DNA of 64,000 nucleotides from VYFG01 sp965248685 (GCA_965248685.1 CBDFKC010000003.1:1488001-1552000), one strand, 5' to 3'; shown: positions 44,412 to 54,653, numbered from the stretch's first letter. Notes: generated by a model not told the origin, from the letters alone. Made by a program: numbers and translations.

Positions 44412-47400
44412 GTGGTCAATTACGCCGAGCTTCACGCCATCAGCAATTACTCCTTCCTGCGCGGTGCATCGGCCCCCGGGGAGTTGGTGGAACGTGCCGA
44501 TGAACTGGGTTATCAGGCTATTGCTATTACCGACGAATGTTCTCTCAGCGGCATGGTGCGGGCCTGGGTAGAAGCCCGGAAACGTAAGATCAAATTAATT
44601 ATTGGCAGTGAGTTTGCTCTGGGCGGTGGATTGCAATTGGTGTTGCTCGCCACCAATCGGGAAGGTTATGGCAATCTGTGCCAGATTATTACCCAGGGCC
44701 GGCGCAATGCTGACAAGGGCAGTTATAAGCTTACCTTGGATGATTTGAAAACCTTGCCAACCGATGATTGTCTCGGGATCTGGGTGGTGCATACTTTATC
44801 TACCCTGGAACAGGCGGAACAGCTCAAACGAATTTTCAGAAATCGGTTATGGATCGGAGTCCACCTCGATCGATCGGGCCGGGACAGTATGTTGCTGGCC
44901 CATAGCAACATGCTGTCCAACCGCTGCAAACTTCCCCGCACCGCTTGCGGTAATGTACATATGCATCACCCCGACCGGCGTCCATTACGGGACACCGTCT
45001 GTGCCATCCGGCTCGGCAAATCATTGGCTCAGCTAGGCTATGACCTGCCCGCTAATGGAGAGCAATATTTAAGACCCTGGTCTCACCTGGAAAGGTTATA
45101 TCCCTCTGAATTGCTGACCGCCAGTTGCGAGATTGCCGCGCGTTGCGGATTTGATCCCACCCAACTGCGCTACGAATACCCCGATGACCTGACGCCTCCA
45201 GGTTATACCAATCAGCAATGGCTGCGCCATCTGACCGAGCAGGGCGCGGTAAAGCGCTGGCCGGATGGGGTACCGACTAAAGTACGCAATCAGATCGAGA
45301 ACGAGCTGATCCTGATCAGTGAGCTGAGTTATGAACCCTACTTTCTTACGGTATATGACATTGTCAATTTTGCCCGGGAGCAGGGTATCTTGTGCCAGGG
45401 CCGGGGGTCGGCGGCCAATTCAGCGGTGTGTTATTGCATCGGTATTACCGAGGTCAACCCGGCCAATGTTGACTTGTTATTTGAACGTTTTATTTCCCGG
45501 GAGCGGGATGAACCGCCGGATATCGATGTGGATTTTGAACACGAGCGGCGGGAGCAGGTGATCCAGTATATTTATCGCCGGTATGGTCGTGAACGCGCAG
45601 CGATCGCCGCCACCGTGATCACCTACCGCGCCCGTAGCGCGATCCGTGATGTTGGCAAAGCTGTTGGCATGTCTCTGGACCAGGTTACCCGTATTGCCAA
45701 ATCGATCCAGCATTGGGACAAGCGTGAAGTATTGGAACAGCGCCTGATGGAATCCGGCTTTGACCCGTCCAATCATAAAATCCGCATGATGCTGGCGTTG
45801 GTCAGCCAATTGCTTGGTTTCCCCCGGCATCTGTCCCAGCATGTCGGTGGTTTCATTATTTGCCGAGGCGCATTAACCCGGCTGGTACCAGTTGAAAATG
45901 CCTCGATGCAGGATCGCACCGTGATTCAGTGGGAAAAAGATGATCTCGAAGCCCTCGGATTGCTCAAAGTCGATGTGCTGGCGCTGGGTATGTTAAGCGC
46001 GATTCGCAAAAGCTTTGAATATATTTATGATTATCGCGGCGAACAACTCAGCATGGCCGAAATCCAGAATCGTGGTGAAGACAACGCGGTCTACGGTATG
46101 ATCCAGCGAGCCGACACCATCGGTGTATTCCAGATCGAATCCCGTGCCCAGATGTCGATGCTGCCGCGCCTGAAGCCGGCTAATTACTATGATCTGGTGA
46201 TTGAAATTGCCATCGTCAGGCCCGGACCGATCCAGGGCGATATGGTGCACCCATACCTCAAGCGGCGGAATAACCCCGAGACCGTGACCTATCCCAGCGA
46301 AGCGTTACGGGAAGTACTGAAAAGTACCCTGGGGATTCCGATCTTTCAGGAACAGGTGATGAAAATAGCCATGGTTGCGGCAGGTTTTAGCGCCGGGGAA
46401 GCGGACCATTTGCGCCGCAGTATGGCTGCCTGGAAACGCCGTGGCGGACTTGAACTATTCGAAGATAAATTAATCAACGGCATGCGGAAGCGCGGCTATG
46501 AACAGGAGTTCGCCGAGCAGATTTTTAATCAGATAAAAGGCTTTGGCGATTATGGATTCCCCGAATCCCATTCCGCCAGCTTTGCCCTGCTAGCCTATGT
46601 GTCATCCTGGCTGAAGCATTATGAGCCAGCGGCCTTTTGTTGTGGTCTGCTTAACAGCCAGCCCATGGGTTTTTATCGCCCCGCCCAATTAGTCAACGAT
46701 GCAATTCGTCATGGCGTGGAAGTACGCCCGGTTGAGGTTAATCAGAGCCAATGGGATTGTCATCTTGAGCCAAGCCGGGGCAAGCAACCTGCGCTGCGGC
46801 TGGGCTTGCGTATGGTCAAGGGACTGGGTCAGGCCGCCGGGGAAAAGATCGTCACTCTGCGTAGTCATGCCCGGTTTAAATCACTCCAGGATCTGGCCCA
46901 ACGCAGTACTCTCGATCAGAAAGAACTTGGCGCCCTGGCCGCTGCGGATGCCCTGGCTGGCATTAGTGGCCATCGGCATCGGGCCTATTGGGATGTGGCA
47001 GGTATTGAAGAGCCCACAGAAGTTGTTGGCGTGGCCGAATTCAATGAAGCCGAACCGATGTTGCCCAAGCCCGGTAAATGGCAGAACACCCTGGCGGACT
47101 ATGCCAGTACCGGCCTAACCCTGGGTGATCACCCCTTGCTTCAGCTGCGACCGTTACTCGATCAGAGGGGGGTGGTGACCGCGGAGCAATTAGCCCGGCT
47201 TGCCAATGGCTGCAGCGTCAGCGTTGCCGGACTGGTGATCAATCGCCAACGCCCCCAGACCGCCTCCGGGGTTATGTTCTCTACTCTGGAAGATGAAACC
47301 GGTCAGGCCAATATCGTGATTTGGCCCAAAATAGTTGAACGCCAGCGCAAAATTCTAATGCAATCCCGTCTCATGATCGTCACTGGCAAGGTCCAGACCG

Positions 47401-47492
47401 AAAGCAATGTCACCCATTTGATTGCGAGAAGGTTGATTGATGGCAGCAAGATGATTGAGGGTTTGAAAACCAAGTCGCGGGATTTTCACTGA
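44412..47492 (+). CDS. dnaE2: Error-prone DNA polymerase DnaE2 (ImuC)
   Basis: 1026 residues, GTG start at 44412. PHP domain (NYAELHAISNYSFLRGASAP, ITDECSLSG), then the C-family polymerase: CQGRGSAANSAVCYCIG, PPDIDVDFEHERREQVIQY with the catalytic DxD, QIESRAQMSMLPRLKP, SHSASFALLAYVSSWLKHY and a C-terminal OB fold. It lacks the extended C-terminus of replicative DnaE and has the DnaE2 length. It is the translesion polymerase of the cassette, induced through the LexA box at 41364. Confidence 0.95.
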   Translation: MVNYAELHAISNYSFLRGASAPGELVERADELGYQAIAITDECSLSGMVRAWVEARKRKIKLIIGSEFALGGGLQLVLLATNREGYGNLCQIITQGRRNADKGSYKLTLDDLKTLPTDDCLGIWVVHTLSTLEQAEQLKRIFRNRLWIGVHLDRSGRDSMLLAHSNMLSNRCKLPRTACGNVHMHHPDRRPLRDTVCAIRLGKSLAQLGYDLPANGEQYLRPWSHLERLYPSELLTASCEIAARCGFDPTQLRYEYPDDLTPPGYTNQQWLRHLTEQGAVKRWPDGVPTKVRNQIENELILISELSYEPYFLTVYDIVNFAREQGILCQGRGSAANSAVCYCIGITEVNPANVDLLFERFISRERDEPPDIDVDFEHERREQVIQYIYRRYGRERAAIAATVITYRARSAIRDVGKAVGMSLDQVTRIAKSIQHWDKREVLEQRLMESGFDPSNHKIRMMLALVSQLLGFPRHLSQHVGGFIICRGALTRLVPVENASMQDRTVIQWEKDDLEALGLLKVDVLALGMLSAIRKSFEYIYDYRGEQLSMAEIQNRGEDNAVYGMIQRADTIGVFQIESRAQMSMLPRLKPANYYDLVIEIAIVRPGPIQGDMVHPYLKRRNNPETVTYPSEALREVLKSTLGIPIFQEQVMKIAMVAAGFSAGEADHLRRSMAAWKRRGGLELFEDKLINGMRKRGYEQEFAEQIFNQIKGFGDYGFPESHSASFALLAYVSSWLKHYEPAAFCCGLLNSQPMGFYRPAQLVNDAIRHGVEVRPVEVNQSQWDCHLEPSRGKQPALRLGLRMVKGLGQAAGEKIVTLRSHARFKSLQDLAQRSTLDQKELGALAAADALAGISGHRHRAYWDVAGIEEPTEVVGVAEFNEAEPMLPKPGKWQNTLADYASTGLTLGDHPLLQLRPLLDQRGVVTAEQLARLANGCSVSVAGLVINRQRPQTASGVMFSTLEDETGQANIVIWPKIVERQRKILMQSRLMIVTGKVQTESNVTHLIARRLIDGSKMIEGLKTKSRDFH

Positions 47493-47546
47493 GCGGGTAC
47501 ACTCCGCAAATCAAATCGTAAATCAATCGCAAAATACAGGTAGCCA

Positions 47547-48725
47547 ATGTCGAATAGAGAAATTTCACCAGCAACCCAGTGCATCTGGTCGGGTGAGCAG
47601 CAATCACTTATCCAGGGAGCAACCCAGGTCCCGGTAGTGCATAGCGTAGGCTATGGCTATAAAGATGTTGATGAATGGATGCAGGTGGCGCTGGGTGAAA
47701 AACCCGGACACATATATGGCCGTAATACCAATCCTACGGTTGACGTCTTCGAGGAAAAGGTTCGCCAACTGGAAGGTGCCGAAGCCGCGACCAGTGCGGC
47801 AACTGGCATGGGTGTTATCAGCAGTACGTTATACGCTTTGCTCTCCCCCGGGCAAAGAGTGGTGTCGGTCAAAGACACCTATGGTGGCACCAACGTCATT
47901 TTTACCGAATTTTTGCCAAGGTTTAACATCGAGGTAACCCTCTGTGATACCACCGATCATGAGCAGATCGAAACCGAAATTGCTAAGGGCTGTGACGTGG
48001 TGTATCTGGAAAGCCCGACCAATCCAACCACTAAGGTGGTGGATATCGCGCGTCTGGCTGCTGCTGGACACAAGGTTGGTGCCAGCGTAATTGTCGATAA
48101 TACATTCGCTACGCCGATTAACCAGCAACCACTAAAACTGGGCGCCGATCTGGTGTTGCACAGTGCAACCAAGTTTCTCGGTGGACATGCTGACGCATTG
48201 GGAGGCGTAATCTGTGGAGAGAAATCACTGATCAAACAGGTCTATCATTATCGTGAAATCAATGGCGCAACCTTGCATCCCATGGCTGCGTATCTGTTGT
48301 TACGGGGTATGAAAACTCTTGATCTGCGAATTCGTCAGCAAAACGCCAATGCAATGGCGGTGGCACAATTTCTAGAATCCCATAGTGCCGTGGAGCAGGT
48401 TTTTTATCCCGGTCTGGCTTCCCATAGTGGCCATGAAACAGCCCGTCAGCAAATGCAGGGGTTTGGCGGCATGTTGAGTTTTATGTTGAAGGAAAACAGT
48501 TTCGACGCAGTGCGTAGATTCGTTCCCCGGTTACAGTATGCCCATGCGGCGGCCAACCTCGGCGCTGTAGAAACCACCATAGGTCCGCCGGTAACCACCA
48601 GCCACGTCGAATGTACCGCAGAGGAGCGGGCGGCCATGGGTATTCCGGAAAGTCTGATTCGGTACTCTGCTGGTATCGAGAATATCGAAGATCTGCTCGC
48701 CGACCTGTCCCAGGCCCTAGCTTAA
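47547..48725 (+). CDS. Cystathionine gamma-synthase family PLP enzyme
   Basis: 392 residues, 54 bp after dnaE2. Cys/Met metabolism PLP fold: IYGRNTNPTVDVFEEKVRQLEG, SVKDTYGGTNVIFTEFLP, ESPTNPTTKVVDI, and the PLP lysine in HSATKFLGGHADALGG (about 206). The end has the AANLGAVETTIGPPVTTSH loop. Substrate (homoserine ester, methionine or cystathionine) cannot be told by eye. Its position beside a betaine transporter and a BHMT-like gene suggests sulfur amino acid and methyl metabolism. It is probably separate from the SOS operon. Confidence 0.87.
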   Translation: MSNREISPATQCIWSGEQQSLIQGATQVPVVHSVGYGYKDVDEWMQVALGEKPGHIYGRNTNPTVDVFEEKVRQLEGAEAATSAATGMGVISSTLYALLSPGQRVVSVKDTYGGTNVIFTEFLPRFNIEVTLCDTTDHEQIETEIAKGCDVVYLESPTNPTTKVVDIARLAAAGHKVGASVIVDNTFATPINQQPLKLGADLVLHSATKFLGGHADALGGVICGEKSLIKQVYHYREINGATLHPMAAYLLLRGMKTLDLRIRQQNANAMAVAQFLESHSAVEQVFYPGLASHSGHETARQQMQGFGGMLSFMLKENSFDAVRRFVPRLQYAHAAANLGAVETTIGPPVTTSHVECTAEERAAMGIPESLIRYSAGIENIEDLLADLSQALA

Positions 48726-48746
48726 ACCGACTGGAATACCGTTCAG

Positions 48747-48775
48747 TTCACAATACAATATGGCCTTGCTATACT
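48747..48775 (+). promoter_or_regulatory. Sigma-70-type promoter of the betaine transporter
   Basis: TTCACA (48747-48752), 17-bp spacer, TATACT (48770-48775). Each hexamer is one mismatch from consensus, and the distance to the proX start allows a 5' leader of about 65 bases. Confidence 0.6.
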
Positions 48776-48847
48776 GAACCCCATGGTTGATTCGAACTCG
48801 CTTATCGGCCACCAATGTCTATACTATATTTCTGTGGAGGAAATCAG

Positions 48848-49804
48848 ATGAAACTAAAATCCCATATTGCCGCAATTGCAGTGGCAGCGTTTGGATTCAC
48901 TGCAACGGCCCATGCGGCAGTTCCGGAATCAAGCGACCCGATTAAGCTGGCCATCAATGAATGGACCGGGCAGCATATATCCACTCATGTGGCTGGAGAA
49001 ATTCTCAAGCGAATGGGTTATAACGTCGAATACGTTACCGCTGGCTATTTCCCACAAATGCAGGCCATCGAGGACAATACGATTTCCGCTACCCTGGAAA
49101 TCTGGAGTTCAAATATCGGTGAGCATTATGACAATGCATTGGCTTCGGGTAATGTTGAGGAAATTGGTGATCTAGGTTTGGTGCCGGTGGAGTCATGGTT
49201 TTTTAATAATGCTGCCAAGGAAAAATGTCCAGGTCTTCCCGATTACAACGCACTAAACGATTGCGCTGACGTATTCGCCAATGCCGAAACATTTCCTAAG
49301 GGTCGTTTTGTGGACTACCCTGCGGATTGGGGTACCAGTAATGTTGATCGAATTTCAGCATTTGGCCTCGAATACTCATCGGTTCCGGCAGGTAGTGAAG
49401 GAGCATTGGTCGCCGAAATTCAAGGCGCCGAAGCTCGAAACGAGCCTTTGGTTGTAATGTTCTGGGCGCCCCATTGGTTGCATGCTGTGGTTGATTTAAC
49501 CAATGTCAGTCTGCCGCCCTATGAAGCGGGGTGCCACGATGATGCATCCGTCGGGGTCAATCCTGGCGCAACCTGGGATTGTGATTGGGAGCGTGGCTAT
49601 ATCAAGAAAATGGCGTGGAAAGGCATGGCTGAAAAATGGCCAGCCGCCCATAAAGTTTTATCGGCCTATACGTTGAAAAATGCAGATCAGATTCCCATGA
49701 TGAACGCGATCGACCAGGAAGGCAAGAAACTGGAAGATGTGGTTTCTGCCTGGGTCGATGCCAACGAAGCAACCTGGAAGCCTTGGGTAGACGCAGCGAT
49801 GTAA
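48848..49804 (+). CDS. proX: Glycine betaine/proline-type ABC transporter substrate-binding protein
   Basis: 318 residues from the ATG at 48848, with the ribosome site GGAGG 7 bases before it. A Sec signal peptide (cleavage near ATAHA-AVPES). ProX/OpuAC fold: INEWTGQHISTHVAGEILKRMG, then the second lobe with PADWGTSNVDRI, VMFWAPHWLHAVVDL and a tryptophan-rich end. Several Trp/Tyr residues in EWTG, IWSSN and WAPHW could make the aromatic cage that holds a trimethylammonium group. A quaternary ammonium compound such as glycine betaine or carnitine is likely, but the exact ligand is open. A hairpin terminator follows before the ATPase gene. Confidence 0.9.
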   Translation: MKLKSHIAAIAVAAFGFTATAHAAVPESSDPIKLAINEWTGQHISTHVAGEILKRMGYNVEYVTAGYFPQMQAIEDNTISATLEIWSSNIGEHYDNALASGNVEEIGDLGLVPVESWFFNNAAKEKCPGLPDYNALNDCADVFANAETFPKGRFVDYPADWGTSNVDRISAFGLEYSSVPAGSEGALVAEIQGAEARNEPLVVMFWAPHWLHAVVDLTNVSLPPYEAGCHDDASVGVNPGATWDCDWERGYIKKMAWKGMAEKWPAAHKVLSAYTLKNADQIPMMNAIDQEGKKLEDVVSAWVDANEATWKPWVDAAM

Positions 49805-49831
49805 TTAACCTTATCAAAGGTTTAAATAATA

Positions 49832-49866
49832 AACGGCGATGTCAAATCTGGTATCGCCGTTTTTTA
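49832..49866 (+). terminator. Hairpin after proX
   Basis: AACGGCGAT, 12-base loop, ATCGCCGTT then TTTT. It is a good terminator shape inside the transporter locus and probably makes the binding protein message more abundant than the membrane part. Confidence 0.75.
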
Positions 49867-50031
49867 TGGTCATGGTCAAGGTGGCATTAGTGTTCGTGCA
49901 TATAGATAGGAGTCATCACTGCGGTCTATAATCATTGTTTAAGCTGCATGTCGTTTCCGTTGCTAAGCAGAATCAATGTGGCACAACGAATCTTCAATAA
50001 ATTCCCAACGTGAAAGAGGAGGTAACGGTCG

Positions 50032-51093
50032 GTGGATCCGTCTAACAGTAAAGAAAGCAATATTAAAATTTCCTGTCGAAATGTTTGGAAGGTATACGGT
50101 GAAGATCCTTCCCAGTTCTTTAGCAGCGGAAATGGCAAAGTAGAAAACCCCAAAAATCTTGGCCAGCGAGTAATTGACAGTGGGCATATAGGCGCAGCCT
50201 GCGATGTTAGTTTCGACGTCTACGCCGGCGAAATTTTTATTATTATGGGTTTGTCCGGATCCGGTAAATCCACCATGGTTAGATGCCTGTCCAGATTGGT
50301 TGAACCTACTGCTGGCGAAGTTCTTTTGGATGGCCAGGATCTGCTTAAATTGAATGAGGCAGAGCTGATTGAGTTTCGTCGGCATAAAATGGGCATGGTG
50401 TTCCAGAATTTCGGCTTGCTACCCCACTTAACCGTGCTTGAAAACATTTGCTTTCCCCTTAAAGTGCAGGGCATAGAGTTGGGCAAACGCGAGGCCCGGG
50501 CCAGGGAAGTCATCCAATTGGTCGGATTGGACGGTCGGGAAGATAGTTTTCCCAGAGAATTATCCGGCGGCCAGCAACAGCGGGTCGGCATCGCGCGCAG
50601 TCTGGCGGTGGAACCCGAGATCTGGTTTCTGGATGAACCCTTTAGTGCCCTGGATCCGCTGATTCGGCGTCAGATGCAGGACGAGTTTTTACGTCTGCAA
50701 AAGATGTTGCATAAAACCATCGTATTTATTACCCATGACTTCCTGGAGGCCCTTAGACTGGCCGATCGAATCGCCATTATGAAGGACGGGGCGGTGGTGC
50801 AAATCGGGACCCCGGCGCAACTAGTGCTGAATCCAGAAGACGACTATGTGGCCGAATTCACCAAAGACGTACCGAGAGTAAGAATTATCACCGCGGGAGA
50901 AATTGCAGACACAAACTCCAGTTTTGATGGCATTGATCAGAGGGTAGATGCGGACGCAACCCTGGAGCAAATTATGCCAATGTTTGGTCAGCATCCGGGC
51001 GGCATAGTGGTGCAACGGGTAGGAGTTGATATCGGCCTGGTCACGCCCCAATTGGTGGTTGGTGCTCTCGCTGCGGCGCCGGATCAGGAGTAA
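50032..51093 (+). CDS. proV: Glycine betaine-type ABC transporter ATP-binding protein
   Basis: 353 residues, GTG start after AAAGAGGAGGT. ABC ATPase: Walker A GLSGSGKSTMVRC (about 74-86), Q-loop VFQNFGLLPHLTV, signature LSGGQQQRVGIARSLAV, Walker B IWFLDEPFSALD, H-loop ITHDFLEALRLADRIAIM. The first 60 residues and the C-terminal 100, including the CBS-like stretch at about 275-345, are the ProV type that reacts to osmotic strength in relatives. The N-terminal insert around residues 17-55 is long. A gap of 227 bp separates it from proX. Confidence 0.9.
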   Translation: MDPSNSKESNIKISCRNVWKVYGEDPSQFFSSGNGKVENPKNLGQRVIDSGHIGAACDVSFDVYAGEIFIIMGLSGSGKSTMVRCLSRLVEPTAGEVLLDGQDLLKLNEAELIEFRRHKMGMVFQNFGLLPHLTVLENICFPLKVQGIELGKREARAREVIQLVGLDGREDSFPRELSGGQQQRVGIARSLAVEPEIWFLDEPFSALDPLIRRQMQDEFLRLQKMLHKTIVFITHDFLEALRLADRIAIMKDGAVVQIGTPAQLVLNPEDDYVAEFTKDVPRVRIITAGEIADTNSSFDGIDQRVDADATLEQIMPMFGQHPGGIVVQRVGVDIGLVTPQLVVGALAAAPDQE

Positions 51094-51100
51094 ATTTGTC

Positions 51101-53182
51101 ATGTTGAATAAATTATTGAGGAGAAATTACCGGGGCCTGCTACCATGGATTATGGTGATTGCGATTACCGCGCTAAGTCTGTTTTTGCGAGATCAGATTG
51201 GCTGGTTAAATAAGCTGCCCGCTGATTTGGTAATTCCAGTGGTTGACTGGATTAACGGATTTATGGACTGGTTTATCAAGACGTTTAAATGGCTGTTTCG
51301 CTCAATCAACTGGTTGCTTAGCTGGCCGATGGCGGGAGCACAAGGAGTGCTCCAATGGTTGCCATGGCCCGCGACTATTGCCGGATTTTGCGTTCTCGCC
51401 TACGTCGCTTCAGGCTGGAGATTGTCACTATTCACCGGACTCGCACTCTTTTATATGGTGGTTACCGGGCATTGGGCACCCAGTATGAATACCCTGGGAA
51501 TCGTGTTTATTTCGATTCCTCTGGCAATTGGAGCCGGTTTTTTTCTCGCCATCGGTGCGTACAAATCTGATCGAATCAATGGAGTGGTTCAACCCGTTCT
51601 GGATTTAATGCAAACGGTGCCGACCTTCGCGTATTTGATTCCTATACTTTTGCTGTTCGGTTTCGGACCGGTGGTTGGCGTGGTTGCCAGCGCAATTTAT
51701 GCCTGTCCACCAATGGTAAGAAACATGATTTTGGGACTGCAAAAAGTCCCCAGCGAAGTCATCGAATCCGGCTTGATTTCCGGTTCCACCAAACGTCAGT
51801 TGTTCTGGTGGGTGCAGGTGCCAAGTGCCTTACCAAATATTATGGTGGGGATTAACCAAACAACCATGTGTGCACTCAGCATGGTGATTATCGCCGCTAT
51901 CATCGGCGGTTCAGCTGATATCGGCTGGGAAGTTTTAAGTACCATGCGCAAGGCACAATTTGGCCAAAGTTTGCTGGCAGGGATCGTGATCGCGTTGATC
52001 GCAATGATACTGGACCGGATAAGCTGGGGATTCACCGACCGTACCCGAGCTATTGAGCGTCGCCATCTGGCACTGGGTCAAAGACTAAAGCCGTGGTTTA
52101 CAGCATTTGGCTTGATGCTCGGGTTTACTCTCCTGGCATTAATGGTACCGGCACTCAGAGTATTTCCGGAATCATGGGTGATATATCCTGCAGCGGGAAT
52201 CAATGAAGGCCTCACCTATATCACGGCAAATTATGCCAATGTTACCGACGCTTTTAAGGAATCGATTTTCTTTTTCTACTTGTTGCCGATAAAAGTCGGC
52301 TTCACCAAAGCCATATCGCCGTTCTCCTGGGGCTTTGAACTGACACCGGCGATGATATGGAGCTATGGGATCGGTGTCTCCGCAATTGCTGGCTGGTTAT
52401 TTGTCATGCGCAGCTGGCAGTCAGCGATTGCGGCTATCATAATCGGTGGGTTTCTGTGGTTCGGAATTATCTCAATTCCATGGTTACCATTTATCCTGAT
52501 CGTTACCTTGCTGGCCTGGCAGGTCGGTGGACTAAAGGTGGCGGCGTTATCATTTTTCGGATGGTTGTATATGCTGTTTGCTGGGGTTTGGCCCCAGGCA
52601 ATGCTATCGGTTTATATGTGTCTGGCTGCGGTCATCATCTGTTTATTATTTGGCGGCGCTCTCGGAGTCTGGGCGAGTCAGAATCAACGGGTCTCAAACT
52701 TCCTGCGTCCAATTAATGACACCTTGCAGAGCATGCCTTTGTTTGTAATCCTGATTCCATTTTTGATGTTCTTTCAGATCGGCGAATTTACTTCATTTCT
52801 CGCAATAATCGCCTACGCCATCGTACCGACGATTCGCTATACCGAACATGGTTTGCGTAATGTACCTCCAGAAACAGTAGAGGCAGCCAGATCCATGGGT
52901 TGCACTAAACGCCAAATGCTCTGGGAGGTCAAGATGCCCCTGGCGATTCCGGAAATTATGCTCGGTTTAAATCAAACCGTGTTGTTTGCCCTGGCAATGC
53001 TGGTTATTACCGCATTGGTCGGGAGCAAGGGACTCGGTCAATCCGTATACATTGCATTAAGTAAAGCTGATGCCGGGCTCGGCATTGTAGCAGGGCTCGG
53101 CATGGCCCTAATTGCGATAATTGCGGATCGAATAATCCAGTCCTGGAGCACTAAGCGAAAGCAGGTCCTGGGTTTATCATAG
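51101..53182 (+). CDS. proW: Double-length glycine betaine-type ABC permease
   Basis: 693 residues from the ATG at 51101, 7 bp after proV. Two complete permease halves are fused in one chain. Each has an EAA-type loop: QKVPSEVIESGLISGSTKRQ (first, about 215-245) and LRNVPPETVEAARSMGCTKR (second, about 590-620), each followed by a run of hydrophobic helices. ProW-type transporters normally use a homodimer of one half, so this fusion gives a single-chain heterodimer-like pore. Such forms occur in marine proteobacteria. Confidence 0.88.
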   Translation: MLNKLLRRNYRGLLPWIMVIAITALSLFLRDQIGWLNKLPADLVIPVVDWINGFMDWFIKTFKWLFRSINWLLSWPMAGAQGVLQWLPWPATIAGFCVLAYVASGWRLSLFTGLALFYMVVTGHWAPSMNTLGIVFISIPLAIGAGFFLAIGAYKSDRINGVVQPVLDLMQTVPTFAYLIPILLLFGFGPVVGVVASAIYACPPMVRNMILGLQKVPSEVIESGLISGSTKRQLFWWVQVPSALPNIMVGINQTTMCALSMVIIAAIIGGSADIGWEVLSTMRKAQFGQSLLAGIVIALIAMILDRISWGFTDRTRAIERRHLALGQRLKPWFTAFGLMLGFTLLALMVPALRVFPESWVIYPAAGINEGLTYITANYANVTDAFKESIFFFYLLPIKVGFTKAISPFSWGFELTPAMIWSYGIGVSAIAGWLFVMRSWQSAIAAIIIGGFLWFGIISIPWLPFILIVTLLAWQVGGLKVAALSFFGWLYMLFAGVWPQAMLSVYMCLAAVIICLLFGGALGVWASQNQRVSNFLRPINDTLQSMPLFVILIPFLMFFQIGEFTSFLAIIAYAIVPTIRYTEHGLRNVPPETVEAARSMGCTKRQMLWEVKMPLAIPEIMLGLNQTVLFALAMLVITALVGSKGLGQSVYIALSKADAGLGIVAGLGMALIAIIADRIIQSWSTKRKQVLGLS

Positions 53183-53205
53183 TCCTGACGATTCGCCGTC
53201 TGGGG

Positions 53206-54579
53206 TTATGCAACAACCCGGTAACAGGGTTGATAGGCTTGTCCTCCCGGAAGCTTCATTCTGTGGTCTTGGACAAATCCGGCCAGCAACCCATCCAGTG
53301 ATCGAATGATTTCTGCGTCTCCCCTTATTTCAAACAGACCATGTTTGCGTATTGCCTCCAATCCATCCGGTTTTACATTGCCAGCAACAATGCCAGAAAA
53401 CACTCGGCGCAGGTTGGCCGCCAACTGGTGCACTGGCAACTCGCGGTCAATACGCGCCGCCAGCATATTTTCATGGGTCGGTTTAAATGGCGTCTGGAAA
53501 TCCTGGTCAATTTTTAGCAACCAGTTGAAATAGAAAGCGTCGTTTCGTTCAATGCGAAATTTTCTGACCTGATCGAGGCCCGTTTTCATTGCTTCAGCAA
53601 CTTGTTCTGGGTCGTCAACAATAATCTGGTAACGGGAACGAGCCTGGTCTCCCAGGGTTAATTTGATAAAGTTATCAATCTGTTCGAAATACCCGGCGGA
53701 TTCCTTTGGTCCGGTCATGATCATCGGAAACGGAATGTCCTGGTTGGCCGGATTCAGTAAGATACCGAGCAAATAGAGAATTTCTTCAGCAGTACCAACC
53801 CCACCAGGGAATACGATAATACCGTGTCCCAGCCGGACAAACGCTTCCAAACGCTTCTCGATATCCGGCATCACGATTAATTCACTCACCATGGGGTTGG
53901 GAGACTCCGCTGCAATAATGCCCGGCTCCGAAAGTCCTATATAACGCCGGGATTCAGCCCGCTGTTTAGCATGTGCGATGGCGGCGCCTTTCATCGGTCC
54001 TTTCATCGCCCCTGGACCACAACCCGTAATAATATTAAACCGGCGCAGCCCAAGCTGATATCCGCATAACTTGGTGTAATCGTATTCCCGCCGGGAAATA
54101 GAATGGCCTCCCCAGCAAACCACGAGATCCGGGGTTACCTGGGTAATCATGGCCCGGGCATTACGCAACATCTCAAATACCGCATTTGTAATGCCTTCCG
54201 AGGTGGAAATATCGTGATGGGGGTTGTCCTTTATTTCACTGTCGAAATACACCAGATCCCTTAGTACTGCAGACAAAAGTTCTCTTATACCTTCGATAAT
54301 TTCTCCATCGACAAACGCCGATCCCGGCGCATTAGTAAGCTGAAGTCGCAATCCCCGATTAACCTGCTGCACCTCAATCTCGAAATCCTGGTAGGTTTCC
54401 AGCATAGCCTCGGCATCGTCGCCCTGATCACCACTGGTAAGAACCGCGAGGGCACAGCCACGCAGTAATTCTGCAAGGTCGCCACGGCTGGCATCGTGTA
54501 GTCTTTCGACTTCGTGATGGCTCAGCGTATTGAGCATTCCCGCCGGATACAAACGGGTTGAAACTGAATCTGAAGACAA
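53206..54579 (-). CDS. ppnN: Nucleotide 5'-monophosphate nucleosidase PpnN (LOG family)
   Basis: 457 residues. The LOG domain carries GCGPGAMKGPMKGAAIAHAK and the PGGVGTAEEILYLLG signature (about 255-270), with an N-terminal and a C-terminal extension that are typical of the long PpnN/YgdH form. PpnN splits purine and pyrimidine nucleoside monophosphates to base and ribose 5-phosphate and responds to (p)ppGpp in E. coli. It is convergent with the permease gene (23 bp). Confidence 0.92.
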   Translation of the reverse strand: MSSDSVSTRLYPAGMLNTLSHHEVERLHDASRGDLAELLRGCALAVLTSGDQGDDAEAMLETYQDFEIEVQQVNRGLRLQLTNAPGSAFVDGEIIEGIRELLSAVLRDLVYFDSEIKDNPHHDISTSEGITNAVFEMLRNARAMITQVTPDLVVCWGGHSISRREYDYTKLCGYQLGLRRFNIITGCGPGAMKGPMKGAAIAHAKQRAESRRYIGLSEPGIIAAESPNPMVSELIVMPDIEKRLEAFVRLGHGIIVFPGGVGTAEEILYLLGILLNPANQDIPFPMIMTGPKESAGYFEQIDNFIKLTLGDQARSRYQIIVDDPEQVAEAMKTGLDQVRKFRIERNDAFYFNWLLKIDQDFQTPFKPTHENMLAARIDRELPVHQLAANLRRVFSGIVAGNVKPDGLEAIRKHGLFEIRGDAEIIRSLDGLLAGFVQDHRMKLPGGQAYQPCYRVVA

Positions 54580-54653
54580 GGGGAGTTATAGGCTGATAGG
54601 TTGGCGAAATGGCGAGTATACCGCGAGTCGAACCTCCCAGTATGAGTTAACAA

